Part shown: positions 15,500 through 25,319 of the stretch, piece after piece | Layout: every line of letters begins with the position of its first letter | Numbering within the stretch: the first letter of the stretch is position 1 | Assembly: GCA_012518125.1 (NCBI GenBank) | Contig: JAAYTF010000050.1 | Coordinates: 1-51,632 of the forward strand | Source of the DNA: Bacilli bacterium | GTDB lineage: Bacteria; Bacillota; Bacilli; Bacillales; Amphibacillaceae | Direction of reading: 5' to 3' | DNA length: 51,632 nucleotides | Notes under the pieces: generated by a model | What the model saw: the letters and a program-made list of their open reading frames with translations, nothing else | Database searches by the model: none | Told to the model about the DNA's origin: nothing | Position numbers and translations under genes: made by a program

Positions 15500-16780
15500 T
15501 TATTCACCTTCTTCACTCGCCAATACGTAAATCGTATCAAGTTCAATTTGTTCAGCGATGGCGATCACATCTTCTTTTTTTACGCGGTTGATGTTTTCGA
15601 TCAATGTTTCCGGCGGCAATTCCCGTTCACCGACAATTTGTTGGTAAAGCAGTTCGATCGTTCCAGTTGGATGATCGAGCGTTTCTTTTATGCTGCTTGT
15701 AATTAATTTTTTCACGTGCGTCAGTTCGTCTTCGGTGAAATGGCCGTTTTTCAAGTCGGTGAACTGTTCTTCAATAATTTGATAGGCACGCTCGTATTTC
15801 GCTGTTTCCACGCCGCTGTAGACGACCAACAACCCGACATGGCTTTCGATTCTCGATGCGACGTAATATGCCAAACTATGTTTCTCGCGCACGTTCATAA
15901 ACAGCCTTGAAATCGGAAATCCCCCATACAACCCGTTAAAGACTTGCAAGGCGAAATATCCGTCGTCTTTATACGTGCAGTTCGTGCGATAACCGATATG
16001 GAGCTTCGCTTGGGAAATGTTGTCCCGTTCAACGATTTTGTTTGCTTCATTCCGTTTTTTCCTTGCCATTTTTGCAACTTCTGCTTCCCTTTTTGCTTGT
16101 TTCCGGGAAAATAATGCCGTCAATTTTTCTTTCATTTCGTTTGGCGAAAAATCGCCGAGGACATAAATGTCGATGTCGTCTTCGGTTAATGCGCGTTTGT
16201 AATAGTCATATAGGCTTTTTCCGTCAATATCGCGCAAATCTTCGATGTATCCGTCCGCTTTTACGGCATACGGTTCGCCTTTATACATCTCTTCAACCAA
16301 CCGTTCGTTGGCGTAGGCGATTTTGTTATCGTACAGCGAGTTGATCTTGTTTTCCAATTGACGTTTTTCTCTTGCGACAATTTCATCGATGAATTGATCG
16401 TTTTTGATGTGCGGCCGGAAGATGATCTCCCACAATAATTTCAATCCTTCGTTCGTTATTTCCGATTCGTTCGGAATGAATTTTTCGTTGGCGAATTCCA
16501 ATTGAACATGCAAAATATGATTCGTCCCTTTTTTATTGCAATCGATCTCAAATTTCGCTCCGTACAGCTCATCCAATCTTTTTCGCAACTTTTGCTCCGA
16601 TGGGAATGATGCGGTGCCTTGTTTTAACACAAAAGGGATTAACGCGCGCATCGTCGCCGTTTCACGTGATAGGGGAGATTTTAATTTGGCGACGACGGTG
16701 ATCGTTTTATAACGGTCGGTCGGGAGCAAATGAAACCGGATATCGTTTTGTACAAAGCTTTCTGTTTTAAGTAAAGCCAT
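15500..16780 (-). CDS. ymfF: YmfF, M16-like peptidase subunit lacking the zinc motif
   Basis: M16-family fold, 426 aa, without a recognisable HXXEH in the N-terminal half, so probably the non-catalytic partner of YmfH. Family signs are FHLLPTDRYKTITVVAKLKSPL at the N-terminus, LDELYGAKFE, and the C-terminal half with LFMNVREKHSLAYYVASRIE, typical of the M16 second domain. I choose ATG 16780, 9 bases after GAAAGGTG, over an upstream GTG overlapping that site. It begins 60 bases past spoIIIE and runs straight into ymfH. Confidence 0.88.
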   Translation of the reverse strand: MALLKTESFVQNDIRFHLLPTDRYKTITVVAKLKSPLSRETATMRALIPFVLKQGTASFPSEQKLRKRLDELYGAKFEIDCNKKGTNHILHVQLEFANEKFIPNESEITNEGLKLLWEIIFRPHIKNDQFIDEIVAREKRQLENKINSLYDNKIAYANERLVEEMYKGEPYAVKADGYIEDLRDIDGKSLYDYYKRALTEDDIDIYVLGDFSPNEMKEKLTALFSRKQAKREAEVAKMARKKRNEANKIVERDNISQAKLHIGYRTNCTYKDDGYFALQVFNGLYGGFPISRLFMNVREKHSLAYYVASRIESHVGLLVVYSGVETAKYERAYQIIEEQFTDLKNGHFTEDELTHVKKLITSSIKETLDHPTGTIELLYQQIVGERELPPETLIENINRVKKEDVIAIAEQIELDTIYVLASEEGE

Positions 16781-16840
16781 TTGCCGTTTCACCTTTCTTT
16801 CTCATATGTCGATAGACGCAATTGAACTTAACGGAAAATA

Positions 16841-19108
16841 TCAACCGTTCGCATTTTCGTCTTCCGTCGGCCGTTCAACGAGCACTTCGCGAGGTTTGTT
16901 TCCTTCATACGGTCCGACGATGCCGTTTTCTTCCATTGCATCGATGAGCCTTGCCGCCCGGTTGTAGCCGATGCGGAAGCGCCGTTGCAAGAGCGATACG
17001 CTCGCACTTTGCATTTCGATGACGAGTTTCACGGCCTCTTCATACAGTTCGTCCTCTACTTCATTTAAGGAATCGTTCAATTCTTTCGGCGCCAATTTTT
17101 CATCGTACTTTGCAGCCTGTTGGCCCTTGCAGTGGCTGACGACGCGCTCGACTTCCTCATCGGATAAAAACGCGCCTTGCACGCGGATCGGTTTTGATTG
17201 GCCGATTGGTATGTACAACATATCGCCGCGGCCGAGCAGTTTTTCCGCGCCGGCCATGTCGAGAATCGTCCGCGAATCGACTTGGCTTGAGACGCTGAAT
17301 GCAATGCGCGAAGGGATGTTCGCTTTGATCACACCCGTGATGACGTCGACGGATGGCCGTTGCGTCGCGATGATTAAATGGATCCCGGCCGCACGAGCCA
17401 TTTGCGCCAGCCTCATAATGGAATCTTCGACGTCGTTCGATGCGACCATCATCAAATCAGCCAGCTCATCGATCAATACGACGATGTATGGCAGCAATGG
17501 TCTGTTTTCGCCCGTTTCTTCGTTTCGCTTCAAGATGTAGCTGTTGTAACTTTCGATGTTCCTCGTTCCGGTTTCGGAGAACAGTTCGTAGCGTTCTTCC
17601 ATTTCGTGAACGATTTTCCTTAAGGCTACCGATGCTTTTTTCGGATCGGATACGACCGGCGTCAACAAATGCGGGATCCCGTTATAGACGTTCAGTTCGA
17701 CTTTCTTCGGGTCGATCATCAACATTTTCACTTCGCTCGGTTTTGCCCGCATTAAAATCGATGTGATGATGCCGTTGATGCAGACGCTCTTGCCGCTTCC
17801 GGTCGCCCCCGCAATCAACAAATGCGGCATTTTGTTCAATTCGCCGGTGATGATGTTTCCGGATATGTCTTTACCTAATGCGAACAACAATTTTTTGTGC
17901 GGATCTTTGTGGACATCAAGCACTTCCCTTAAAGAGACGGTTGCAATTTCACTGTTTGGCACTTCGATGCCGATCGCCGACTTCCCCGGAATCGGGGCTT
18001 CGATGCGAATGTCTTGGGCCGCCAGTGCCAATGCGAGGTCATCTTGCAAACTTAAAATGCGGCTCACTTTCACGCCCGCTTCAGGGAGGACTTCATATTT
18101 CGTTACGGCCGGTCCGACGTGCGCTCTTGTGATCGTCGCTTTGACGCCGAAACTTTTGAACGTTCGTTCCAACGTTTCGACGGTCGATTTAATTCTCGCT
18201 TTATCACGCCGTTGCGTATGCTTTTTCGGTTCATCGAGCAGTTCGATCGGCGGCAGTTCATAATCATCGTCGTCCGACGTGCCGTGGATGACGATATTGT
18301 CCACGTCATTTTCTTCCATTTCCTCGTCTTCATCTTCGAGTGGAATGAACATTTGCCCAGTCGATGCATCGTGCGCAAATTGGATATCGATCGGTTCAAC
18401 CGGCTCTTCCTCATGGAAATGGATCGGTGCGGATTCGTTTCCAGCCGCCATCTCCAGCGGTTCGTCTTCCTTTCTTTGTCCACGTTTTTGTTTCAGGAAA
18501 CGTATGAAAGCTTCCATTAAGTTTTTGAAGAAATGTTTCAGCTTTTTAAAGACATTGCCGACAAGAACATCGAAGACGAACAACAAGCCGACGAAAATGG
18601 AAAAGACAGCGACGATTTTCGACCCAGCAAAAGAAAAGAGGAAGTGCGCCATCGTAAAAAGAAGGGCGCCAACCATGCCGCCGCCCAATTGATTCGCCGT
18701 GCCCACGCCTTTTACGTATGAGGCGAAATGGTGCCACGATTGTTTTAATATCGATGTTTCGCCGACATCGATGAGCATTTTTTCAAACAATTGAATATGG
18801 GTGAACAACAAGATGCCCAAAAAGATGATGAACAGTCCGATTTTACGTTTCGTAAACAAGGCGGGCGCTTTCCGTTTGATGACGAGGACGACGCCAAACA
18901 CCAACAAAACGACCGATGCAGCGAAATACCAAATGCCAAATAAAAAACGAAAGCTGTTTTCAAGAAGGCGCGGAATGAAACCTTCGCTGATGATGGAGGC
19001 GCCGCTTCCGAAAATGGATAAAAAGATGAGCAATAATCCGATCAGTTCCAGTTTTAATTGGTCTTTCACATTTTTTTTCGTTTTTTTCCGTTTCTTTTTC
19101 TTAGACAC
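16841..19108 (-). CDS. spoIIIE: DNA translocase SpoIIIE/FtsK
   Basis: FtsK/SpoIIIE DNA pump, 755 aa (B. subtilis 787). It drives chromosome DNA through the sporulation septum and clears DNA from division septa. Four or so membrane helices lie in residues 15-190, followed by a low-complexity acidic linker (about 215-300), a RecA-like motor with Walker A GATGSGKS near residue 435 and Walker [15 protein letters not shown], and the C-terminal winged-helix gamma domain ([20 protein letters not shown]) that reads SRS/KOPS sequences. The GTG at 19108, after GGAGTG, gives the short basic start seen in B. subtilis; the longer TTG frame lacks a good site. Close to ylzJ and tepA as usual. Confidence 0.96.
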   Translation of the reverse strand: MSKKKKRKKTKKNVKDQLKLELIGLLLIFLSIFGSGASIISEGFIPRLLENSFRFLFGIWYFAASVVLLVFGVVLVIKRKAPALFTKRKIGLFIIFLGILLFTHIQLFEKMLIDVGETSILKQSWHHFASYVKGVGTANQLGGGMVGALLFTMAHFLFSFAGSKIVAVFSIFVGLLFVFDVLVGNVFKKLKHFFKNLMEAFIRFLKQKRGQRKEDEPLEMAAGNESAPIHFHEEEPVEPIDIQFAHDASTGQMFIPLEDEDEEMEENDVDNIVIHGTSDDDDYELPPIELLDEPKKHTQRRDKARIKSTVETLERTFKSFGVKATITRAHVGPAVTKYEVLPEAGVKVSRILSLQDDLALALAAQDIRIEAPIPGKSAIGIEVPNSEIATVSLREVLDVHKDPHKKLLFALGKDISGNIITGELNKMPHLLIAGATGSGKSVCINGIITSILMRAKPSEVKMLMIDPKKVELNVYNGIPHLLTPVVSDPKKASVALRKIVHEMEERYELFSETGTRNIESYNSYILKRNEETGENRPLLPYIVVLIDELADLMMVASNDVEDSIMRLAQMARAAGIHLIIATQRPSVDVITGVIKANIPSRIAFSVSSQVDSRTILDMAGAEKLLGRGDMLYIPIGQSKPIRVQGAFLSDEEVERVVSHCKGQQAAKYDEKLAPKELNDSLNEVEDELYEEAVKLVIEMQSASVSLLQRRFRIGYNRAARLIDAMEENGIVGPYEGNKPREVLVERPTEDENANG

Positions 19109-19238
19109 TTTTTTCACTCCAACAAATAGTTCGCTCAAATCCTTATAAATTCGTAATCTTCATTCAGTATAACAAATTATTGCAACGTAAGTGAATATGT
19201 TTTGCCCGGATTTAACTATTTGTCGGAGCATGATGCGT

Positions 19239-19439
19239 TTATCGTTTAATAATTGTGCCTGGTGTAAATTCAATTCGCAAAAAATCGTACGGATCCGTCG
19301 ATATCAGTTGTACAAGTTCGTACGTTTCATCGTCCCGTTTTTTGACGTAGCACTGTCTTCCGTTGTAGACGACAAGCTGATGCCTATCTTCTTCTCCCGG
19401 GAAGATTTCTTCGTACGACAGCGGAGTGTAAAGGAGCAT
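19239..19439 (-). CDS. ylzJ: YlzJ-like small protein
   Basis: Small protein of 66 aa, YlzJ family, recognised by MLLYTPLSYEEIFP at the start and the central GRQCYVKKRDD stretch, and by its fixed place between tepA and spoIIIE. Function unknown; no membrane segment. The ATG at 19439 is 6 bases after GAAGGTG; the frame extends upstream through a GTG that overlaps that site. It begins 14 bases past the tepA stop and is likely co-transcribed with it. Confidence 0.88.
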   Translation of the reverse strand: MLLYTPLSYEEIFPGEEDRHQLVVYNGRQCYVKKRDDETYELVQLISTDPYDFLRIEFTPGTIIKR

Positions 19440-19453
19440 CTGTCTCACCTTCT

Positions 19454-20176
19454 TTAATGAACTTGTTTGTCTTTATGTTCTTTGATCAAGTCATTCAATT
19501 TGTCCAATGCATCTTTCAAACCGCCCACCGCATCGATGATTTTGTAATCGACCGCTTCCTTTCCGACTAAAATCGTCCCGATGTCGCGCGTCAAATTGCC
19601 ACGGGCGAACATCAACTCTTTCAACGATTGCTCGCTGATGCGGGAGTGGTTGACGATGAACTGAATGACGCGGTCTTGCATTTTGTCCAAATATTCAAAC
19701 GTCTGTGGCACGCCGATGACCAATCCGGTCAAACGGATCGGATGAATCGTCATCGTGGCAGTCGGGGCAATGAAGCTGTACGAACTGGCGCAGGCGATCG
19801 GCACGCCGATGGAATGTCCGCCACCCAATACGATTGAAACGGTCGGTTTCGAAAGCGACGAAATCATTTCCGCCAGCGCTAACCCTGCTTCCACATCACC
19901 GCCCACCGTATTGAGCAGAATGATGACGCCTTCGATTTTCGGGTTTTGTTCGATCGCAATCAATTGCGGCAAGACGTGTTCGTATTTTGTCGTCTTATTT
20001 TGCGGCGGCAGTTGAATATGCCCCTCGACTTGCCCGATGATCGTCAAGACGTGAATGTTGGAATCCGGCGCTTCGGGAACGTTCGTCTGGCCCAATTCTT
20101 TTATTTTTTCAACGAGCTTAGATGCTGCGTTGTCTTCCTGGTTCGTTTGTTCCATTTTTTTCTCAAATGGTTCCAT
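19454..20176 (-). CDS. tepA: TepA, ClpP-like translocation-enhancing protease
   Basis: ClpP-fold serine peptidase, 240 aa. The catalytic Ser is in [12 protein letters not shown], and the His in [10 protein letters not shown] follows about 25 residues later. The N-terminal 40 residues are charged. TepA was named for stimulating secretion of preproteins in B. subtilis and has also been linked to degradation of small acid-soluble spore proteins during germination; both are family knowledge. In B. subtilis it follows dapA and ymfA, which are missing here, so it comes right after the dapG terminator. Confidence 0.92.
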   Translation of the reverse strand: MEPFEKKMEQTNQEDNAASKLVEKIKELGQTNVPEAPDSNIHVLTIIGQVEGHIQLPPQNKTTKYEHVLPQLIAIEQNPKIEGVIILLNTVGGDVEAGLALAEMISSLSKPTVSIVLGGGHSIGVPIACASSYSFIAPTATMTIHPIRLTGLVIGVPQTFEYLDKMQDRVIQFIVNHSRISEQSLKELMFARGNLTRDIGTILVGKEAVDYKIIDAVGGLKDALDKLNDLIKEHKDKQVH

Positions 20177-20242
20177 CGTTTAACGACCTCTTTTCATCCA
20201 TTTTCTTGTTTAGTATGAACGTGCGAAGCGCGAATATGCAAA

Positions 20243-20278
20243 AAACCTGCCAATATGGCGTTTCATACCGGCAGGTTT
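20243..20278 (-). terminator. Rho-independent terminator of asd-dapG
   Basis: AAACCTGCC (20243-20251) pairs with GGCAGGTTT (20270-20278); TATG/CATA extends the stem inside. A TTTTTTG run follows on the minus strand. Confidence 0.88.
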
Positions 20279-20284
20279 CATCTT

Positions 20285-21514
20285 TTATTTTTTTTTCACT
20301 TTTTTGTTCAATTCGAAAGCTTCATGCAAAGCATTTACAGCTTTGTGGATTTCCTCTTCTTTGATCAAAACCCAAATCGTCGTATGGCTGTCGGCCGACT
20401 GCAAAACTTGCACACCGACATCGACGAGCGATTTTATGATTTTCGCCGCGACGCCCGGGATGCCCGTCATACCTGCACCGACAGCGGAAACTTTGGCGCA
20501 GTTGCGTGTAATGATTGGTTTGTAGCCGACTTCAGTCAGCAACCGATCGACTTCATCCGCCAATTTGTTCGGTACGGTAAACGTAATTTCATCGACGGAA
20601 ATGTTGATGAAATCGACGGAAATGTCCGCTTCGGCCATCGTCTCGAAAATGAGCGCTTGCGCTTTTAAATCATCTTGATCGATCGGGACTTTGATTTGCG
20701 AAAGTTGATCGATATGGGCGATGCCTGTAACGAGCCGATCCGGTATGTCGATGCCGACATCATCTGTCGGGCTGGCCGTAATCAGCGTACCGAAATCGTT
20801 CGAATAAGTTGAACGGATCCGGATCGGGATTTTTGCTTGCATGGCGATTTCGACCGCTCGCGGATGGATGACTTTCGCTCCTTGATACGCCAAATTGCAA
20901 ATTTCCGTATACGTCACGACGTCGATCGGTTGAGCGTTTTTGACGACGCGCGGATCGGCGGTCATGATGCCGTTGACATCGGTAAAGATATCGATGTACT
21001 CCGCTTTTAACGAAGCGCCGAACGCTGCCGCCGACGTGTCGCTGCCGCCACGGCCGATCGTCGTGATTTCGCCGTCTTCCGTTCTGCCTTGGAAACCGGC
21101 GACGACGACGACGTCGTTTTCAACGAGTTCACGCTTGATTCGATCTGGTTTCACTTTTTTTATTTTCGCTTCGTTAAAGTCGTCCGTCGTAATGAGTCCA
21201 GCTTGCGCGCCGGTCAATGCGACGGCGCTTACGTTGCTGCGGCGCAATTCATCGGCGAGAACGGTCGATGAGATGATTTCGCCGCAAGCCATGAGCAAAT
21301 CCAATTCACGGCGTTCGTTACGGTTTTTCGGTTCATCGACCATTTGTATCAACGTGTCGGTTGCGTAAGGATCGGGATTTCTCCCGGGAGCCGAAACGAC
21401 GACGACGACTTTGTAATCCATCTCGAGCGCTTGTTTGATCTTTTCAATGACAAATTTGCGTTTTTCTCTCGTTTGGACTGACGTTCCACCGAATTTTTGG
21501 ACAATGAGTCGCAT
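20285..21514 (-). CDS. dapG: Aspartate kinase I (diaminopimelate-sensitive)
   Basis: Aspartokinase, 409 aa. It phosphorylates aspartate in the first step towards diaminopimelate, dipicolinate, lysine, threonine and methionine. The kinase domain begins VQKFGGTSVQ and contains GRGGSDTSA; two C-terminal ACT domains include MAEADISVDFIN and GAGMTGIPGVAAKI. DapG-type enzymes are inhibited by meso-diaminopimelate. The frame opens GTG-ATG; I use the ATG at 21514. It begins 14 bases past asd and forms an operon with it. dapA, normally next, is missing, and a terminator follows directly. Confidence 0.94.
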   Translation of the reverse strand: MRLIVQKFGGTSVQTREKRKFVIEKIKQALEMDYKVVVVVSAPGRNPDPYATDTLIQMVDEPKNRNERRELDLLMACGEIISSTVLADELRRSNVSAVALTGAQAGLITTDDFNEAKIKKVKPDRIKRELVENDVVVVAGFQGRTEDGEITTIGRGGSDTSAAAFGASLKAEYIDIFTDVNGIMTADPRVVKNAQPIDVVTYTEICNLAYQGAKVIHPRAVEIAMQAKIPIRIRSTYSNDFGTLITASPTDDVGIDIPDRLVTGIAHIDQLSQIKVPIDQDDLKAQALIFETMAEADISVDFINISVDEITFTVPNKLADEVDRLLTEVGYKPIITRNCAKVSAVGAGMTGIPGVAAKIIKSLVDVGVQVLQSADSHTTIWVLIKEEEIHKAVNALHEAFELNKKVKKK

Positions 21515-21528
21515 CACGTTTACCCCGT

Positions 21529-22575
21529 TTACACCAAATTATTTTTGATGAGAGATTGCGCAATTTGCACGGTGTTCCAAGCCGCGCCTTTCACCAAGTT
21601 GTCCGTTACAACCCACATGTGGAATGCTTTGTCGTTATCCAAATCTTTGCGGATTCTGCCGACGAACACTTCCTTTTTGTCTTGTGCGGCAAGTGGCGTC
21701 GGATACGTTTGTGTCGCCGGATCATCTTGCAAGATGATACCTTTGCCTTTAGCGATCGTTTCTTTTATTTCTTCCACGGAGATATTCGCCGTTTTCGTCT
21801 CGACATAGACGCTTTCTGAATGCGAAGTAAATACCGGAAGTCTTACGCAAGTGGCTGCCACTTTCAAGTCCGGTTCGTGCATGATCTTTTTCGTTTCGTT
21901 GATCATTTTCATTTCTTCCTTCGTATAACCGTTGTCTTCAAAGACATCGATTTGCGGCAATGCGTTGAAGGCGATCGGATAATGTTTTTTGTCGGATGCG
22001 ACCGGCAAAATGTTCGCTTCCATTTCTTCGCCGTTCAAATATTGTTGCACTTGTTCCCTTAATTCTTCTTGAGCCGAAAGACCTGCACCGGACACTGCTT
22101 GATACGTAGATACGATGACGCGCTCTAAACCGTATTTTTCTTGAATCGGCTTCAAGGCAACGACCATCTGAATCGTTGAACAGTTCGGGTTGGCGATAAT
22201 GCCTTTATGATGTTTTAAATCTTCTTCGTTTACTTCAGGGACGACAAGCGGCACATCTTCATCCATGCGGAAAGCGCTCGTATTGTCAATCACCACCGCA
22301 CCACTTTTTACTGCGGCAGGGACCAATTTTTTCGAAACGGCACCGCCTGCGGAGAAAAAGGCGATGTCGACCTCTTCAAATGATTGTTCCGTCGCTTCTT
22401 CCACCGTCACTTCTTCACCGTTGAACAACAATTTTTTCCCAGCTGAACGTTTCGAAGACAACAACTTGATTGCATCTATCTGAAACGGTTTTTCCTCCAA
22501 AAATTGAATGATTTTTTGTCCAACGGCTCCTGTGGCACCGACTACTGCTACGCGATATCCTTTTTCATTTGCCAT
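21529..22575 (-). CDS. asd: Aspartate-semialdehyde dehydrogenase
   Basis: Asd, 348 aa (B. subtilis 346). It reduces aspartyl phosphate to aspartate semialdehyde with NADPH. NADP motif [12 protein letters not shown] is at the N-terminus. The active-site Cys is in NPNCSTIQM near residue 131. The substrate-binding region with YQAVSGAG and the late [11 protein letters not shown], which carries a catalytic His, are present. It is first in the asd-dapG operon, with a likely promoter at 22636-22664. dpaA and dpaB, which make the dipicolinate synthase and usually precede asd, are not here. Confidence 0.97.
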   Translation of the reverse strand: MANEKGYRVAVVGATGAVGQKIIQFLEEKPFQIDAIKLLSSKRSAGKKLLFNGEEVTVEEATEQSFEEVDIAFFSAGGAVSKKLVPAAVKSGAVVIDNTSAFRMDEDVPLVVPEVNEEDLKHHKGIIANPNCSTIQMVVALKPIQEKYGLERVIVSTYQAVSGAGLSAQEELREQVQQYLNGEEMEANILPVASDKKHYPIAFNALPQIDVFEDNGYTKEEMKMINETKKIMHEPDLKVAATCVRLPVFTSHSESVYVETKTANISVEEIKETIAKGKGIILQDDPATQTYPTPLAAQDKKEVFVGRIRKDLDNDKAFHMWVVTDNLVKGAAWNTVQIAQSLIKNNLV

Positions 22576-22635
22576 TTTTCCTCTCGTCTCCTCCCACTAC
22601 TCCGGAAAATCTATTACGTTATGAAGTTATTACAT

Positions 22636-22664
22636 ATTTTATCATAGATGCATACAAATGCGAA
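22636..22664 (-). promoter_or_regulatory. Likely sigma-A promoter of asd-dapG
   Basis: Minus strand: TTCGCA (22659-22664), 17 bp, TAAAAT (22636-22641), about 60 bases before the asd start. The gap is too short and unstructured for a lysine riboswitch. Confidence 0.45.
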
Positions 22665-22705
22665 AATGAAACATAAATATAAATATGTATTTTTTTTCAC
22701 AAAAA

Positions 22706-22725
22706 ACACTAGATTTCTCTAGTGT
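22706..22725 (-). terminator. Rho-independent terminator of ymxH
   Basis: An 8-bp stem ACACTAGA / TCTAGTGT (22706-22713, 22718-22725) with a TTTC loop; T-runs follow on the minus strand. It overlaps the ymxH stop. Confidence 0.88.
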
Positions 22726-22961
22726 CATTCATCGTATTCGATTAAAATGATGTCTTTGCCGATTTTTTTGATTTTTTCCCAAGGCACTTCCGTTTGTTGT
22801 TCGTTTTTGCGTAAACCGAACCAGCTGTATGTAGGGATGAGCAAATATTTGATTTCACCCGTCCGTTTATCGATCAGCAAATCCGTTTGACCCAGCACAC
22901 CCAAGCGGGCGCCGCTGTCTACATTGATGATCTCTTTACCGCTTATTTCCCCATAACGCAT
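22725..22961 (-). CDS. ymxH: YlmC/YmxH family PRC-barrel sporulation protein
   Basis: PRC-barrel-like protein of 78 aa (YlmC/YmxH family), recognised from EISGKEIINVDSGARLG at the start, LLIDKRTGEIKYLLIP, and the WEKIKKIGKDIILIE end. Family members are common in spore-formers and often sporulation-induced, but no mechanism is known. It follows mlpA by about 50 bases and is closed by a terminator, so it is probably the last gene of its transcript. Confidence 0.9.
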   Translation of the reverse strand: MRYGEISGKEIINVDSGARLGVLGQTDLLIDKRTGEIKYLLIPTYSWFGLRKNEQQTEVPWEKIKKIGKDIILIEYDE

Positions 22962-23011
22962 CGTTCATTCCCCTTTCTTATATCAATATATGATGGAAGG
23001 GGAAAACGATG

Positions 23012-24226
23012 CTATTTTGGAACGATCATCGCTTCTGCTCTTTTTCCGGTGAAAATGTGCGCGATCGTTTCATTGATCATTTGTTGGTCGACCGCGTCGA
23101 TTTCTTCGATGATTTCATCGAGCGTCCGATGTTTTTCGAGCATCAGTTCGTTCCGACCGTTCCGCGACATGCGGCTGCTCATGCTTTCCAAGCTTAATAA
23201 AATGTTGCCTTTCAATTTTTCTTTTTTGTTGTTCAATTCTTGATCTGTCAAACCGTTTTTCACCAATTCGTCGATCGTTTTTTCAATGGCTTCTATCAAT
23301 TCCGGCAGCTGTTCCTTCGTCGTGCCGGCATAAATCCCCAACATTCCCGTATCGACATAGGAATGGTGATACGAGTAAACGGAATAAGCAAGCCCCCGCT
23401 TTTCACGGATTTCTTGGAACAGCCTTGAACTCATGCCCGTACCTAATGCACTGTTGATCAAAAGCAAACTCATCAATCGCTCATCCTTCGCTTTCAGCCC
23501 AGGAAAACCGAAACAAAGATGCACTTGCTCGATCTCTTTTTCGATGACGATCGATTGATATTGCGGCGTCGGTTCATGGCGGACGATTTGCGGATCTTTC
23601 CGGTTAAAATGCAAAAACCTTTTTTCAATTTCTTTGATGAACTGTTCATCGACATTTCCCGCAACGGAAATGACGGTATTTTTCGGTGTGTAAAACGTTT
23701 CCATATATTGAATGAGCGTGTCGCGCGTCATCGCTTTCAAGCGTCGTTCCGTTCCGAGGATGGAACGGCCCAATTCGTGATTGCCGAAAAATGCTTGCGA
23801 CAACAAGTCGTGCACATGTTCGTCCGGCGTATCTTCATACATTTTGATTTCTTCGATGATGACCTTCTTCTCACGTTCCAACTCTTCTTCCAAAAAGATC
23901 GAGTTGAAAAACATGTCACTTAATATTTCCAAGGCGTATTCTTTATACGAATCCAACACTCTGGCATAGTAGCACGTATATTCTTTCGCGGTGAAGGCGT
24001 TGACGTAGCCGCCGATTGAATCGAACGCTTCGGCGATTTCTTGCGCGGATCTCGTTTTTGTCCCTTTGAACAGCATATGTTCAAGGAAGTGAGAGACGCC
24101 GTTGATTTCTTCTCGTTCATTTCTTGAACCGGTAAAGAGCCATATGCCGAGCGATACTGAACGAACAGTCGGCACGCGTTCGAGCACGATGCGGACGCCG
24201 TTGGAAAGTGTATATGTTTCAATCAT
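23012..24226 (-). CDS. mlpA: MlpA (YmxG), M16 zinc metallopeptidase
   Basis: M16B peptidase, 404 aa, of the mitochondrial-processing-peptidase type. The zinc motif is in NGVSHFLEHMLFKGTK (HFLEH near residue 50), and the distal Glu lies in EREKKVIIEEIKMYED. The second domain has SRLFQEIREKRGLAYSVYSY. In B. subtilis the YmxG protein affects the extracellular protease gene aprE. ATG 24226 is chosen: it lies 7 bases after AGGGGG and gives the N-terminus MIETYTLSNGVRIV; the ATG 6 bases upstream is too close to the site. It follows ylxY by 20 bases. Confidence 0.94.
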   Translation of the reverse strand: MIETYTLSNGVRIVLERVPTVRSVSLGIWLFTGSRNEREEINGVSHFLEHMLFKGTKTRSAQEIAEAFDSIGGYVNAFTAKEYTCYYARVLDSYKEYALEILSDMFFNSIFLEEELEREKKVIIEEIKMYEDTPDEHVHDLLSQAFFGNHELGRSILGTERRLKAMTRDTLIQYMETFYTPKNTVISVAGNVDEQFIKEIEKRFLHFNRKDPQIVRHEPTPQYQSIVIEKEIEQVHLCFGFPGLKAKDERLMSLLLINSALGTGMSSRLFQEIREKRGLAYSVYSYHHSYVDTGMLGIYAGTTKEQLPELIEAIEKTIDELVKNGLTDQELNNKKEKLKGNILLSLESMSSRMSRNGRNELMLEKHRTLDEIIEEIDAVDQQMINETIAHIFTGKRAEAMIVPK

Positions 24227-24246
24227 TAACATTCCCCCTTCATAAA

Positions 24247-25164
24247 CTACCGGGCTTCGCTCAACAGTTGTTCCACCGTATCTATTTTGTAACCTTCTGC
24301 TTTTATCGCTTCAATCAGATCGGACAACCCGCGTGCGACAGGTTCCGTCGGATGCATCAAAATCATCGCTCCGGGATGCAATTTTTTCATAACCCGATTT
24401 ATCATAACAGAAACGGAAGGATTCTTCCAATCAATTGTATCGACGGACCAAAGGATCGTTTCCATCCCTTCTTCGTGGGCGATTTCGACGACGCGTTGAT
24501 CGAAGCTTCCGCTCGGCGGTGCAAACCATTTCGGCCGTGTCTTGATGATCGCTTCCAAAATATCGTTCGTATCGTCAATTTGTTTTTTTATCGCTTCATT
24601 CGACAGCGTTTTCATATCCGGATGGTCGTAGGCGTGATTGCCGATCAAATGACCTTGCTCAACGATCATTTCGACATATTGTTTATGTTCTTTCGCCCAT
24701 TTCCCTTCGATGAAAAACGTCGCTTTTATGTCATGTTCTTTCAACGTGTTCAAAATGTCCGGTATGTACGCTTCGCCCCAAGAAACGTTAATTAAAAATG
24801 AAACCATCCGCTTTTCCGGATGTCCGCGGTAAATCGGAGCGGCGGGCAAATCTTTCAACGTCACTTTCGGCGGGATTTCCTCAAACACGATGAGCGTTGG
24901 ATCGAATTTGCCGTGTTTTTTCATCTTTTGATACGATTCATTCACCAAGACTTTCAAGCCGTTGCGGCCGGGCGTCTTTTTCCAGACGCGATCGATATAC
25001 GCATCGGTTGGCGCTTCTTCGTACTCGTGCACTTTTTTACGGATTTCTTCCAAAAGCGGATCGCTTTTTGTGACGGCCGGGACCCCGATAAATGTCAGGC
25101 CCAACAGCGACACGCCCACAATAACACTTAAAATTATAGCATATTCGACAAATTTTTTACGCAA
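24247..25164 (-). CDS. ylxY: YlxY, polysaccharide deacetylase-like protein with degenerate active site
   Basis: NodB-fold (carbohydrate esterase 4) protein, 305 aa, with an N-terminal membrane anchor (about residues 8-30), so the domain faces outward. The His motif NHAYDHPD is present, but the usual TFDDG motif reads LINVSWGE, losing both aspartates. This is, as I recall, also true of B. subtilis YlxY, so it is a family trait and deacetylase activity is doubtful. It lies between pnp and mlpA as usual. The start is unusual: the strong GGAGGGG site is 5 bases before an ATG that opens a 4-codon frame, while the long frame starts at TTG 25164, 12 bases away. Confidence 0.88.
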   Translation of the reverse strand: MRKKFVEYAIILSVIVGVSLLGLTFIGVPAVTKSDPLLEEIRKKVHEYEEAPTDAYIDRVWKKTPGRNGLKVLVNESYQKMKKHGKFDPTLIVFEEIPPKVTLKDLPAAPIYRGHPEKRMVSFLINVSWGEAYIPDILNTLKEHDIKATFFIEGKWAKEHKQYVEMIVEQGHLIGNHAYDHPDMKTLSNEAIKKQIDDTNDILEAIIKTRPKWFAPPSGSFDQRVVEIAHEEGMETILWSVDTIDWKNPSVSVMINRVMKKLHPGAMILMHPTEPVARGLSDLIEAIKAEGYKIDTVEQLLSEAR

Positions 25165-25275
25165 GTTGCATCACATCCCCTCCTAACTTACTTTATGATT
25201 GAGAAGCACAAATATGTTTCCCTCTACCTACAAAAGTCAGGAGCGGATGTTGCCAAAAAGTCAACCAAAATAAAA

Positions 25276-25297
25276 AGAAACTGGATTTCCAGTCTCT
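25276..25297 (-). terminator. Rho-independent terminator of pnp
   Basis: A 9-bp stem with one G-U pair (AGAGACTGG / CCAGTTTCT on the minus strand), loop AAAT, then TTTTATTTT; 22 bases past the pnp stop. Confidence 0.85.
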
Positions 25298-25319
25298 CTC
25301 TTTTAAAAGTATACGAATA

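Noticed and set aside
22576-22724. Lysine riboswitch or other leader before asd-dapG
   Set aside because: Only about 150 AT-rich bases, no multi-helix fold and no terminator-antiterminator pair; the hairpin present belongs to ymxH.
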